A stretch of DNA of 64,000 nt from Gemmatimonas phototrophica. GTDB lineage: Bacteria > Gemmatimonadota > Gemmatimonadetes > Gemmatimonadales > Gemmatimonadaceae. Below are positions 55,616-64,000 of this stretch, piece by piece; position 1 is the first letter of the stretch, and every line of letters begins with the position of its first letter. The stretch covers positions 310,001 to 374,000 of the forward strand of contig NZ_CP011454.1 of assembly GCF_000695095.2 (NCBI RefSeq), written 5' to 3'. Made by a program: the position numbers and the translations under genes. The notes under the pieces are model-generated. The model was not told the origin of the DNA. It searched no databases and was given only the letters and a program-made list of their open reading frames with translations.

Positions 55616-57970
55616 ATGTTCCGAGCTATGTCAGACGCTCTCCCTGTATCGGAAGGCCACGGCGGGCCCATGGACCCCGCGGGTTCGGTAGATGATCACT
55701 CATCCCGCCATGTCGTCGTAGACGTTCATCGTCTGCTGCATGACCTGGATGTCGGGGTGGTCGTGCAGGATCGGCAGTTGCGCATTGTGTACGCCAACCC
55801 CAAGGCGACAACCCTTCTGGGGATCACGACCGACGAAATCACCACGCGCACCACGGTGGATGAGCGTTGGGATGTCATTGCCCCCGACGGAACGCCAGTG
55901 CTCGACGACGCGCACCCTGGGCCGCGGGCCCTGCGCACCGGCGCCCCGGTGACCGGGGTGGTGCTGGGGGTGCGCCGATCTGATGCGGCGGAACGGGTGT
56001 GGATCATGGTCAGTGCCATCCCCGAATTCGACGCGCAGCAGCAGGTAGAGCGCGTCGTCATTTCCTTCAGTGACGTGAGCATGGCGCAGCGGTCGCTGCG
56101 CGCGCACGAGGCGATGTATCAGTCCGTGTTCCGGTCCATGTCGGAAGGGCTGGTGATTCACAACATGGACGGCACCATTCGGGCCGCCAATGCGGCGGCG
56201 GAACGGGTGCTGGGACTGACCGTTGAGCAGATGACGGGGCGGAGTCCAATGGATCCACGGTGGCGATTGGTGCGTACCGACGGCACACCGGTTGGCAGTG
56301 ACTTCATTCCGTCCGAAATCACTACGCGGACGGGCGTCGCGTCGCAGGCCATTATCGGCGTGCATCGCCCCAGCGGGGAGTTGGCGTGGCTGGACGTGCA
56401 CGCGGATCCGTTGCGCGAACCAGGCGAGGCGCACATGAGCGGCGTACTGGCCACTTTCACCGATATCACCGCAGAGCGCCTGGCGACGCTGGCGCTGGAG
56501 TCGAGTCGCGCGCAATTGCAGCGGGTGCTCGACGCTGTGCCGGGGATCGTCTACACCTTTCTGCATCGCCCCAATGGGCAGGGGCAGATCACCTTCGCGG
56601 CGGGGCGCATTACCGAAGTTACCGGGCTGGACGCGCAGCAGGTACGTGACAACCCGCAGCTCATCTTCAGCGTTATTGATGATGCATCGGCACAGCGGGT
56701 CTGGGAGAAGATTGAGGCGGCGGCCGCCGCGCGTGAGTCCTACGAGCAGGTCATCCAGTTCCGCCTCCCCGACGGCGAGGTGCGATGGGCGAGCACCTAT
56801 GGCATTCCGGAAGACACCGCCGAGGGGCTGCTGTACACGGGGGTGGTGCTGGATGTGACGCGGGAACAGCGCATGGCCGATGCCTTGCGCAACAGTCAGC
56901 GTCGCGAAGCCATGGGTGAGATGGCGGGAGGGATTGCCCACAATTTCAACAACATGCTGGCGGTCATTCTTCCCAACGTCCAGCTGGCCCGTGAAGGGGC
57001 GACGGGAACTACGGCGCAGCATCTGGCTGACGCGGAACGGGCGGCCCTCAGTGCCAGTGATCTGGTGAAGCGCATGCTGGGGCTTGGACGTGTGGAGATG
57101 CGCGACGACTTGCAGGTGGATCTCGTCCCCATTGTGCGTGAGGCGCTGCATTTTTGTCGGCAGACGTTTGATCGCGCCATCACCATTGCCGACGATATTG
57201 CGGTGGCCGCGGCGCACGTGCGCGGTTCGGCCAGCAGTATGCAGCAGGTAGTGCTCAACCTGCTGTTGAATGCCCGAGATGCCATGCAGGGGGCGGCCCG
57301 CTCCGAACTCACGGTGCATTTGTCGCACGGCGCCGATGGGCAGGTGGTGCTGTCGGTCACCGATACCGGCGCCGGGATGAGTGCGGACACCTTGCGCCGT
57401 ATTGGCGAACCGTTCTACACCACCAAGCCACCGGGGAGCGGCACGGGGTTGGGACTGGCGTCGGCGTTTCACTCCATCAACGAGGCGGGTGGCAGCTGGC
57501 GCGTGGCATCACAGACCGAACAGGGGACGACCTTCACCGTGCTGTTGCCCATGGTGGAAGCGGCTCCGGTGCCGGTCACGCCTCCTCCCGTGTCCGGCGG
57601 TGCGCTCGAGGGCACCATCCTCATCATTGACGATGAACCCATGGTGCGCTCGGTGCTGGCGAGGCAGATGACGCGCGCCGGTATGCGGGCCGAGCAGGCG
57701 GATGGGGCCGAAGCGGCGCTGGAGCTGTTGCGCGCAGGTGCCGTGCCAGACTTGCGCGTCATCCTGCTGGACTTGTCGATGCCCGGGCTCTCCGGGGAAG
57801 CCGCATTGCCACTGCTGCATGATGTCGCCCCCGGCGTGCCCATTGTTGCCCTCAGCGGCCACGTGCCCGACTCCATGATGCTCCCCGGCACGGTCGCCGT
57901 GCTGCAGAAGCCGTTGGGGCAGCACCAACTGGTGGACGCCGTGATGCGCGCGGTCGCCAGCGGCGCGTAG
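55616..57970 (+). CDS. Triple-PAS hybrid histidine kinase with receiver
   Basis: A soluble kinase of about 784 residues. Three PAS domains: one near 30-165 (LLHDLDVGVVVQDRQLRIVY), one near 170-285 (MSEGLVIHNMDGTIRAANAA) and one near 295-420 (LDAVPGIVYTFLHRPNGQGQ). HisKA has GEMAGGIAHNFNNMLAVILP (phospho-acceptor His), HATPase_c has QVVLNLLLNARDAMQ and TKPPGSGTGLGLASAFHSI; the C-terminal receiver has ILIIDDEPMVRSVL and Asp in VILLDLSMPGLSG. Starts at ATG 55592, 55616 and 55628 are all possible. It converges with the methyltransferase; no response regulator gene is directly adjacent. Confidence 0.9.
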   Translation: MFRAMSDALPVSEGHGGPMDPAGSVDDHSSRHVVVDVHRLLHDLDVGVVVQDRQLRIVYANPKATTLLGITTDEITTRTTVDERWDVIAPDGTPVLDDAHPGPRALRTGAPVTGVVLGVRRSDAAERVWIMVSAIPEFDAQQQVERVVISFSDVSMAQRSLRAHEAMYQSVFRSMSEGLVIHNMDGTIRAANAAAERVLGLTVEQMTGRSPMDPRWRLVRTDGTPVGSDFIPSEITTRTGVASQAIIGVHRPSGELAWLDVHADPLREPGEAHMSGVLATFTDITAERLATLALESSRAQLQRVLDAVPGIVYTFLHRPNGQGQITFAAGRITEVTGLDAQQVRDNPQLIFSVIDDASAQRVWEKIEAAAAARESYEQVIQFRLPDGEVRWASTYGIPEDTAEGLLYTGVVLDVTREQRMADALRNSQRREAMGEMAGGIAHNFNNMLAVILPNVQLAREGATGTTAQHLADAERAALSASDLVKRMLGLGRVEMRDDLQVDLVPIVREALHFCRQTFDRAITIADDIAVAAAHVRGSASSMQQVVLNLLLNARDAMQGAARSELTVHLSHGADGQVVLSVTDTGAGMSADTLRRIGEPFYTTKPPGSGTGLGLASAFHSINEAGGSWRVASQTEQGTTFTVLLPMVEAAPVPVTPPPVSGGALEGTILIIDDEPMVRSVLARQMTRAGMRAEQADGAEAALELLRAGAVPDLRVILLDLSMPGLSGEAALPLLHDVAPGVPIVALSGHVPDSMMLPGTVAVLQKPLGQHQLVDAVMRAVASGA

Positions 57971-57985
57971 CGGTTGGGGGCGGCG

Positions 57986-59701
57986 TTACCGCATCGCCAC
58001 AAAGAACTGGTACATGCCCCAGAACGTCGCGGGATGGCGTTGTTCGAACCGGGCCCACGCCTCGAGATGCCTTGCGGCACCGGCGGCGGGGTGCTCCCTC
58101 CGGAAGGCCTGTTGGATGTGGACCGGGAGCTGGAAGCCGAGGAAGCGGAGCTGTAATGCGTCCAGTTCCTCGGCGAGGGCCGGAATGGTGTACGTGCATT
58201 CCTGCACATGCATTACCAGGTCCCGACAGCCACTGAGCGAGAAAAAGTCGGTGGAATCGGTAACCGGCCGGGCAGCATGAGTGGCCGGGAGTGCCAGCAG
58301 TTTTTCCCGCGCGCGACGGACATCGTGGTCGGTCCCTGACCGTCGCTCATCCTCCAGCAGGCGGCGCGCCACCGTCACGGCCTGACGCGCGGTCTCACTG
58401 TACAGCGCAATCTTCATGATGCCCTGCGGATGCAGGCGCTTCGTGAGCTGCTGCCAACCTGCCCGTGGCTCCTGCAGGTGATGCAGTACGCCGGAGCAGA
58501 AGATCATGGCGAATTGCTCGGGCAAGGCGTCGAGGGCCAGGATATCCCCGTGCATGAATTCGACGTTGTTGATGCCCAGCGCCTGCGTTTGTCGTGCGGC
58601 AAAGCCAAGACTGGCGTGGCTGAGGTCGAGCGCCAGCAGCTGTGACGAGGGAAAGCTGCGCGCCGTGTGCGCCGTCTGTCGCCCGGTGCCGCAACCGGCA
58701 ATCAGCAGGCGAAGGGTTTCCGGTGGTGCCGGGCGGCCGGTGAGCTCGGTGACCAGTGCGGACACGGTGGTGACGCGCGGGGTTCCCACGGTGGTCCATC
58801 GTGGATACGGGTGTGCTTCGTACATCGCACGCACCCGGGCCGATGTGTCCGTGGTGCTTGCCGGTGAACCGGTGTCGAGCGATGGCATGGCGTTGACCCG
58901 CTGCTGCTCATCCAGCCGCTCATGCACATGCGTGGTGATGATGGGCTCTATCCACTGGCCAAAGGGGTGCCAGCGGTCGTCCGGGATGTGCGCCAGCAGT
59001 TCCCACGATGGCAGATGGGTAAGCCGTCGATAGAGCGCGTACAGCAGCAGCATGGGCGCCGGCGTGTCACCGTACGCCCCAGCTGACGCAGCGGTGGTGA
59101 GCCACGAGGCGAGGTAGGCGTGTGCCGCGTTGACGAACTCGCGTTCATCGTCGAGCTCGCGCCACGCATACTCGCCGTTGAACGCCGACTGCCCCAACAA
59201 CCACACGGCATCCCAGTGCCAGGGCTCCGTCGGCATTTCCCCTGTATGCAGCGCCAGCAGCACCCGTCGCGCAAAGGTACATACCCGCTCCGTGCGTAGA
59301 CTGGAGATGACCACGCGCGGCAGCAGGGCGCGCACCAACGGCGCGGCACAGAACGTCTGCAATGCCGGGGCGAGTTGCTGCTCGTCGACCAGCGCTTCGG
59401 GAAGCGTGCTCCACCGCTCAAGTGCCGCGAACTCCGGCGTTGATTCAAGAAGCCCCAGCACCGCGCGCGCGATCTGCTGTGCATCGATGGCGGCATCCTG
59501 CAGCAGATCGAGCAGGACCCGATGAATGACCTCATTGCCGCCGTTCAACGCGACCCCTTCCAGCAGCTGCGCCAACAGCTGCTTTTCTTCGGCGGCGGTG
59601 AACGCCCGGTTGGGCGCCCCCAGCGCGTTGAAGAGCAGGATCAGGGCATCAGTGGTGCGACCGGCGGCATGAAGGTCGAGCGCATCGCGGGTGGTGGACA
59701 T
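57986..59701 (-). CDS. SAM-dependent methyltransferase with helical N-terminal domain
   Basis: A 571-residue protein. Residues 1-300 are helical and of unknown fold, possibly repeats (ALILLFNALGAPNRAFTAAE and following). At about 330-480 lies a class I methyltransferase: RLLIAGCGTGRQTAHTARSF (motif I), LALDLSHASLGFAARQ, MHGDILALDALPEQFAMIFC and GVLHHLQEPRAGWQQLTKRL. The last 90 residues are helical again. The enzyme transfers a methyl group from S-adenosylmethionine; the acceptor is unknown. I chose ATG 59701; the open frame runs further upstream without meaning. Such fused TPR-like/methyltransferase proteins occur in glycan or peptide modification, but no partner genes are nearby. Confidence 0.85.
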   Translation of the reverse strand: MSTTRDALDLHAAGRTTDALILLFNALGAPNRAFTAAEEKQLLAQLLEGVALNGGNEVIHRVLLDLLQDAAIDAQQIARAVLGLLESTPEFAALERWSTLPEALVDEQQLAPALQTFCAAPLVRALLPRVVISSLRTERVCTFARRVLLALHTGEMPTEPWHWDAVWLLGQSAFNGEYAWRELDDEREFVNAAHAYLASWLTTAASAGAYGDTPAPMLLLYALYRRLTHLPSWELLAHIPDDRWHPFGQWIEPIITTHVHERLDEQQRVNAMPSLDTGSPASTTDTSARVRAMYEAHPYPRWTTVGTPRVTTVSALVTELTGRPAPPETLRLLIAGCGTGRQTAHTARSFPSSQLLALDLSHASLGFAARQTQALGINNVEFMHGDILALDALPEQFAMIFCSGVLHHLQEPRAGWQQLTKRLHPQGIMKIALYSETARQAVTVARRLLEDERRSGTDHDVRRAREKLLALPATHAARPVTDSTDFFSLSGCRDLVMHVQECTYTIPALAEELDALQLRFLGFQLPVHIQQAFRREHPAAGAARHLEAWARFEQRHPATFWGMYQFFVAMR

Positions 59702-59731
59702 GCCGGGGAAACTACATCCGTCACCACATCG

Positions 59732-59758
59732 CGTGCGCGTGATCGTGTGCGTGATCGC
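59732..59758. repeat. Short tandem repeat of a CGTGxGCGTGAT unit
   Basis: Between the methyltransferase start and the end of the sigma-factor gene, CGTGCGCGTGAT is followed by CGTGTGCGTGAT and a partial third unit (period 12). Its significance is unclear. Confidence 0.4.
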
Positions 59759-59793
59759 GTGCGCTTCCACACGGTCACCGCCTGCAACGAGGG

Positions 59794-60792
59794 CTACCGC
59801 GCTGCGGTCACTCCGGTTTCGAGGGTGAGCGGCACGCCGAACTTGGGGAAGTAGGTGGCGGTGTCGAGAAAGTAGGTCATGCTGCCAATGCGGTCGCCGT
59901 CGAGGTCGAGCACCACGAGGGCCCAGGGTTGGGCGCCCCCGTTGCGATACTGGGCAAAGGCGGGCATGCCATTGGCCTGGGTGGGTACGAGCCGCGACCC
60001 CTTGCATCCGCACCCACGTCCTTCCAACCAGTCGGCAATGTCGGCGCGCCCCTGCAGCCACAGGTCGTAGGGCGGCATGCACATGGTGGCGTCTTCGCGC
60101 AGCAGCATGGTGAGCCGCGGCACATCGTAGGCTTCGAAAGCGGCGACAAACTGCTCAACCAGCAGCTGTTGCGATGCGGTAAGGGCACCGGGACTGGCAC
60201 CGGTCCCGCGACGCTGCAGGTCGCTCAGTCGGTCCAGCTCCTGCATGCTGCGCCGCTCGGCCAGCGTGGCGCGCGCCCGCTGCAGCGCACTGTTGACGGC
60301 CGCGACGGTCATGTCCAGCGATTCGGCAACTTCGGCGGCCGACCAGTTGAGTACCTGGGTGAGGATGAGCGCGGCCCGCTGGCGAGGGGGCAGATGCTGG
60401 AGCGCCGCCACGAAGGCCAGCCGGATGCTTTCGCGGAGCACCGCCTGCTCGTGCGGGTCACTGTCGGCCGGGATGACCGACAGGTCGGGGATGGGCTCCA
60501 CCCAATATTCCGCCGGCCTGGTGGCCAGCTCTTCGCGGGTGTTCCCGACGGGACGCATATCGAATGGTCGCCAGCGCGGCGAGCGTCCGCTGAGGACATC
60601 GAGGCACACGTTGGTGGCGATGCGATGCATCCAGGTGGACAGCTGCGCGCGCCCGTCGAACGACTCCCGCGACTTCCACGCCCGCAGCATGGTTTCCTGC
60701 ACGGCGTCTTCGGCATCGGTGAGTGAGCCGAGCATGCGATAGCACAGACCCGTGAGGGCTGGGCGAAAGCGATCAAGATCGGAAGCGTGCAT
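59794..60792 (-). CDS. ECF sigma factor with SnoaL-like C-terminal domain
   Basis: A 332-residue sigma-70 family protein. Region 2: FRPALTGLCYRMLGSLTDAE, then DAVQETMLRAWKSRESFDG; region 4: LQHLPPRQRAALILTQVLNW, then SAAEVAESLDMTVAAVNSAL. The C-terminal 130 residues (VEQFVAAFEAYDVPRLTMLL, then LDLDGDRIGSMTYFLDTATY) form a SnoaL-like domain as in the SigJ-like/TIGR02960 class, thought to control activity without a separate anti-sigma factor. It has no anti-sigma gene beside it. I chose ATG 60792; the open frame extends upstream over the divergent gene's region without similarity. Target promoters unknown. Confidence 0.92.
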   Translation of the reverse strand: MHASDLDRFRPALTGLCYRMLGSLTDAEDAVQETMLRAWKSRESFDGRAQLSTWMHRIATNVCLDVLSGRSPRWRPFDMRPVGNTREELATRPAEYWVEPIPDLSVIPADSDPHEQAVLRESIRLAFVAALQHLPPRQRAALILTQVLNWSAAEVAESLDMTVAAVNSALQRARATLAERRSMQELDRLSDLQRRGTGASPGALTASQQLLVEQFVAAFEAYDVPRLTMLLREDATMCMPPYDLWLQGRADIADWLEGRGCGCKGSRLVPTQANGMPAFAQYRNGGAQPWALVVLDLDGDRIGSMTYFLDTATYFPKFGVPLTLETGVTAAR

Positions 60793-60891
60793 GAATCGGC
60801 AGGCGATGACGGGGCGGGGCGCGCGCGAACTGACGGACGAGCAACGGACGAGCAATTGACAGCGCTGCGCGAACAGGGCAAGTAGCCAAGC

Positions 60892-62187
60892 GTGGACAAC
60901 GTAACGCATGGACTCGCGGGTCTGCTGGTCGCCGATGTGGCGCGGCAGGTCCTGACAGCACAGGGGACCACGGTGGGCACGAGACTGTGGCGCGCGTTGA
61001 GCGTGCTGGGTATCGTGGCCGCCGAGTTCCCCGATAGCGATCTCATCTACTCCGGCCCCGTGCTGGACATGGGATCCATGGGCTACCTGCTGCATCACCG
61101 AGGGCACACGCACACCATCGTCTGGGCAGTGGTGAGCGCCCTGCTGCTCTGGCAGGTGGCACGGTGGTGGGTGGGGCGCGCTGGAGAGCCCGTGCCCCGC
61201 GCGGCCTCGCGCACGCTGTTGGTGGTGGCCCTGGTGGGAACGCTGTCGCATCTGCTGCTGGACTATACGAACAGCTATGGCGTGCATCCCTTCTGGCCAT
61301 TGGACGGCCGTTGGTACTACGGGGATGCGGTGTTCATTGTGGAGCCGTGGCTCTGGCTGGTGGCCATTCCGCCGCTGTTCTGGAACCGGCCGCGGGGCAT
61401 TGGGCGGGTTCTGCTGCCCCTGTTCCTGGTAGCCATTCTGGCGGCGGTGCTGCTGCTGGGGCAGGTCGCGCGGGATGTGTCCGTGGTCCTGCTCGTGTTC
61501 GCGGCGCTATGGGCAGTGGGGCAGCGTTTCCTGTCTGTCACCGGACGCACGGTGTCGGGGGTAGTGGCGTGGCTGCTGGTGACGGTGGGCTTTTTCGTGG
61601 CCTCGTCGCGGGCCGAGGCGCGGGTACGCGATGCGGTGACGGTTGCGAGTGCGGCCAGTGGTGAGCGGGTGTACGATGTGGTGCTCAACCCGGGACCGGG
61701 TGACTGGGGGTGCTGGTCGGCCATGGTGGTAACGGGTACCGACAGCAGCTATCGGGTAACCACCGCATTCGTGGCTCCGTTTGCGTCGGTGCGGCCGCTG
61801 TCCACGTGCACGAGTGGCTATCTCACCGGGCGACTGGGGGCCGATGTGCTGGGTGCCCTGACGGTCCGCGACGTGGTGCCGTTTCTCGCCACGCCGCAGG
61901 TGCAATGGCGTTCCACGTGGCGCACCTCACGACAGGCGTTGTCCGCGCTGTATGCGACCTGCGAGGGATACGCCGCGTTGCACTTCATGCGGGTGCCGCT
62001 GTTTTTTGCCACCGGGAGCGGATATTCGCTCGACGACGCCCGCTTTGGATTGGGGGGCGGGTTCAGTCACGTGGACATTCCCACACCCGGGTGCTCACGG
62101 GGGACGTACTGGGTCCCGGGGTGGGTGCCGCCGCGGGGGGATTTGGTGGGGGGCCCTGATCAACTGGAAACTGAAAACTCCAACTGA
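60892..62187 (+). CDS. YdjM-like (DUF457) membrane metal-dependent hydrolase
   Basis: A 431-residue membrane protein that starts with GTG (MDNVTHGLAGLLVAD). The family's His/Asp motifs are present: NVTHGLAG, AEFPDSDLIYSG, LLHHRGHTHTIVWAV and LSHLLLDYTNSYGVHPFWPL, followed by GRWYYGDAVFIVEPW. Five or so membrane helices lie in residues 30-235. The last 190 residues are a hydrophilic domain of unknown fold, more than in YdjM. The C-terminus (QLETENSN) is read from the CAGTT-rich repeat. It is divergent from the sigma factor, with 99 bases between starts. The role of the family is unclear; a membrane hydrolase activity is assumed. Confidence 0.82.
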   Translation: MDNVTHGLAGLLVADVARQVLTAQGTTVGTRLWRALSVLGIVAAEFPDSDLIYSGPVLDMGSMGYLLHHRGHTHTIVWAVVSALLLWQVARWWVGRAGEPVPRAASRTLLVVALVGTLSHLLLDYTNSYGVHPFWPLDGRWYYGDAVFIVEPWLWLVAIPPLFWNRPRGIGRVLLPLFLVAILAAVLLLGQVARDVSVVLLVFAALWAVGQRFLSVTGRTVSGVVAWLLVTVGFFVASSRAEARVRDAVTVASAASGERVYDVVLNPGPGDWGCWSAMVVTGTDSSYRVTTAFVAPFASVRPLSTCTSGYLTGRLGADVLGALTVRDVVPFLATPQVQWRSTWRTSRQALSALYATCEGYAALHFMRVPLFFATGSGYSLDDARFGLGGGFSHVDIPTPGCSRGTYWVPGWVPPRGDLVGGPDQLETENSN

Positions 62188-62294
62188 CAACTGACCACTT
62201 CCACTGACAACTGAAAACTCCGTGCGGGCCGCGGGAAGTTTTCAGTTTTGAGTTGGAGTTTTCAGTTCTCAGTTCGAGTTCTCAGTTGTCAGTT
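62162..62294. repeat. CAGTT-rich inverted-repeat element, copy 2
   Basis: About 133 bases with AACTGAAAACTCCAACTGAC-type units on the left, a GC-rich centre (GGGCCGCGGGAAG) and complementary TTTTGAGTTGGAGTTTTCAG units on the right. The plan, the units and the centre match copy 1 at 26361-26485. It covers the 3' end of the YdjM-like gene, whose last codons it supplies, and stops ten bases before the stop of the convergent serine hydrolase gene, so it may act as a bidirectional terminator. Confidence 0.75.
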
Positions 62295-62303
62295 CTTCCC
62301 TAA

Positions 62304-63902
62304 TCACCCCACCTGCCGGCAAACGGCGACGGGGCCTGGTTTGTAGTCGGCGGGCGCGGCAAAGACGCCAAATTCCTGCACGCGCGCGGGTTCGGTGGGG
62401 GCGAGGGTGATGCGCACGCGCAGGACCCCGGTGGCGCACGACAGACGCCATTCGCCGCGCAGGGCATTCTCGGCCCACATGGCGCCATCGGCGCGGCAGT
62501 TGCCCCCGGCGGCCTGCACCAGGCGGGCAATGGCGGCCGCTCGACGTGGCGCCGATTCATCACGATAGAGATTCATGGCCGCAATGCTATCGGCGAGCGG
62601 CTGCGTCCACCCCACGGTAATGAGCCGCGTGACCTGCTCGTGCATGACGGCGAGCACCGGTGAGGGCTGCACACGGCGTGGCGTGAGTCCGCCGCTGCGC
62701 ACGAGTACTTCGTAGGCCGCATCAATGGGCCCGTTCCAGCCGGTGTACGTGAGATTGCCCAGTGCGATGATGCCTACGCCGTGTTCGGGGAGCCAGCGCA
62801 TCTGTGACCCGAAGCCTGGCAGGCCACCACTGTGCGCCACGATGTGGTTGAACAGGCAATTCTGCGACACCCGCAGGCCATAGGCATACCCGCCGCTGGT
62901 GAGACTCAGGGTGCCGTTGGCCGAGCGTACGGCACTGGCCGGTGCGAGACGCCATACCTGCTGCATCTCACGCAACGACGAGCGCTTGAGCACCGGCGAT
63001 TCGGCGCCGTCACGGGCGGGCCACGCGCTCAGCATGAGTCCTACCCAGCGACTGAGATCGGCACTGGAGGTGAGCATGCCGCCCATGGATCCGAACGAAC
63101 CATCAGGCAGCGGCGGTTCTTCAAGCCACTGACCGTCTTGCAGGCGATAGCCATGCGCAACTCGAGCGGCCGGCACATCACGCGCTTCCATGGTGGTGCT
63201 GGTCATGCCGAGCGGGCGCAGCACTTTTTCCTGGATGTATTTCGCGTAGGGCATGCCGCCCACGTTGACCACAATGCGGCCAAGAATGGCGAAGCCGAAG
63301 TTGCTGTACTCGTACGCGACGCCGGGAGTATTGGAGAACGGAATGCCTTCGCGCATCATGCGCGACAGATCCGCTTCACTGGCCGACAGCTGCTGGTCGC
63401 CCCACGGATTGTCCTCGGGGAAGCCGGCGGAATGCGACAGCAGATGGCGCACCGTGACGCGCGGGGCGTCGCTGGTGGCATAGTGCAGCTGCCGCATTTC
63501 GGGAACGTACTTTTCCGCCGGATCATCGAGTGACAGCTTGCCGGCATCGCGCAGCTGCAGAATGGCCAGGGCGGTAAAGCTCTTGGTCATGCTGGCAATG
63601 CGGAACACGGTACTGGTGTCCACGGCGGCCTTGGAGGGGACCTCGCGCAGGCCGTGCGCGGCGACGTGCAGCAAGCGGCCGTCGACAATGATGCCGTAGG
63701 CGATGCCGGGGGCGCGCGTGCGTTCCATGAACGTGCGCATCACGCTGTCCACGGCCGGAATGGCGCGCGTGAGTTTGCCCAGCCGGTCGGGATCGTTGAA
63801 CGCAGGCGTTGGCGCCACGCTCGACTGTGCGGCAGCAAGCGTGGGCGCGAGGGAGAGCGCCACGGCGACGGAGCGGGCGCGGGATGTCAGGCGAGTTGGC
63901 AT
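62304..63902 (-). CDS. Secreted serine hydrolase (beta-lactamase/EstB fold)
   Basis: A 532-residue exported protein. A signal peptide (SVAVALSLAPTLAAAQ) leads to a class C beta-lactamase/DD-peptidase fold: catalytic Ser and Lys in RIASMTKSFTALA (SxxK, Ser near 105), Tyr in YEYSNFGFAILG (YxN, near 199) and HSGG in IVAHSGGLPGFGS (near 356). The last 130 residues form an extra domain of unknown fold. The family includes esterases, peptidases and penicillin-binding proteins; substrate cannot be told. ATG 63902 is the likely start; a GTG at 63917 is in frame. It converges with the YdjM-like gene over the CAGTT repeat. Confidence 0.9.
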   Translation of the reverse strand: MPTRLTSRARSVAVALSLAPTLAAAQSSVAPTPAFNDPDRLGKLTRAIPAVDSVMRTFMERTRAPGIAYGIIVDGRLLHVAAHGLREVPSKAAVDTSTVFRIASMTKSFTALAILQLRDAGKLSLDDPAEKYVPEMRQLHYATSDAPRVTVRHLLSHSAGFPEDNPWGDQQLSASEADLSRMMREGIPFSNTPGVAYEYSNFGFAILGRIVVNVGGMPYAKYIQEKVLRPLGMTSTTMEARDVPAARVAHGYRLQDGQWLEEPPLPDGSFGSMGGMLTSSADLSRWVGLMLSAWPARDGAESPVLKRSSLREMQQVWRLAPASAVRSANGTLSLTSGGYAYGLRVSQNCLFNHIVAHSGGLPGFGSQMRWLPEHGVGIIALGNLTYTGWNGPIDAAYEVLVRSGGLTPRRVQPSPVLAVMHEQVTRLITVGWTQPLADSIAAMNLYRDESAPRRAAAIARLVQAAGGNCRADGAMWAENALRGEWRLSCATGVLRVRITLAPTEPARVQEFGVFAAPADYKPGPVAVCRQVG

Positions 63903-64000
63903 GGGGAGGAAGTGCACTCCGAATAGTCGTTCGTCAATGCACGAGCCGGTACGGTGCGAGGCTACCTCGAGGACCCCGATGCCAGCTGCACATCACACTC
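63903..64000. other. End of window upstream of the serine hydrolase
   Basis: Only 98 bases, with no gene visible. GGAG at 63918-63921 on the minus strand may be the ribosome-binding site of a GTG start rather than of ATG 63902. Confidence 0.4.

Noticed and set aside
59702-60082. 127-codon extension of the methyltransferase frame
   Set aside because: It overlaps the sigma-factor gene and shows only Arg-rich shadow sequence; ATG 59701 gives a normal start.
60793-61287. 165-codon N-terminal extension of the sigma-factor frame
   Set aside because: It runs across the divergent YdjM-like gene, which has clear family motifs; the sigma factor's conserved region begins just after ATG 60792.

Overview
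The window is GC-rich, densely coded chromosomal DNA with no rRNA, tRNA, CRISPR, phage or transposase gene that I can see. The character of the proteins (many soluble PAS/GAF hybrid kinases, large secreted lipoproteins, a histone H1-like Lys/Ala/Pro protein, a DUF305 lipoprotein beside an LVIVD-type lipoprotein, Tat-exported enzymes) fits a Gram-negative soil or water bacterium; a member of the Gemmatimonadota is my best guess, by impression only.

Layout. 1-8 kb: a truncated ADP-ribosylglycohydrolase; a tightly packed + strand run (cupin, secreted unknown, discoidin-OmpA fusion, lipase); a LuxR-type regulator; a second ADP-ribosylglycohydrolase; and a small lipoprotein flanked by a 28-bp perfect palindrome and a nested 56-bp inverted repeat. 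8-15 kb: a minus-strand serine/2-hydroxyacid operon (alpha/beta hydrolase, MerR regulator, serA, FAD-linked 2-hydroxyacid dehydrogenase, serB, class-V aminotransferase) with a 34-bp near-perfect palindrome upstream of serA. 15-25 kb: signalling block with a stand-alone receiver, an NtrC-type regulator and its kinase, an H1-like protein, an HD-GYP regulator with a 1040-residue multi-GAF kinase, and a zinc-ribbon membrane protein. 25-31 kb: glnA, exported superoxide dismutase, glycosyltransferase, Ig-like lipoprotein, S1/P1-type nuclease. 31-37 kb: two overlapping hybrid kinases, a small HExxH protein, an exported metallo-beta-lactamase-fold enzyme, a nitroreductase. 37-47 kb: GH30 glycosidase, ferritin coupled to a one-protein two-component regulator, a degenerate receiver, and an oxidative-stress-like operon (1-Cys peroxiredoxin, TIGR04076-like protein, aldo/keto reductase, membrane hybrid kinase). 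47-55 kb: DUF305 and LVIVD-type lipoproteins, a pseudo-receiver AraC regulator with a TPR-like protein, palindromic intergenic DNA, a YbjN/TY-Chap-like protein, a DUF1289 protein, and a third ADP-ribosylglycohydrolase broken by one missing base. 55-64 kb: triple-PAS hybrid kinase, methyltransferase, SnoaL-tailed ECF sigma factor, YdjM-like membrane protein, serine hydrolase.

The dominant theme is signal transduction: seven histidine kinases (five with a receiver in the same chain) and several free-standing response regulators. A second theme is exported proteins with lipoprotein or Tat signals. Intergenic DNA carries several inverted-repeat structures, including two copies of a CAGTT-rich hairpin element 36 kb apart. 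I found no obvious defence or mobile system. The most unusual items are the H1-like protein beside a sensor kinase, the serA/2-hydroxyacid dehydrogenase operon with its palindrome, the ferritin-regulator coupling, the redox operon ending in a kinase, and the repeat families.
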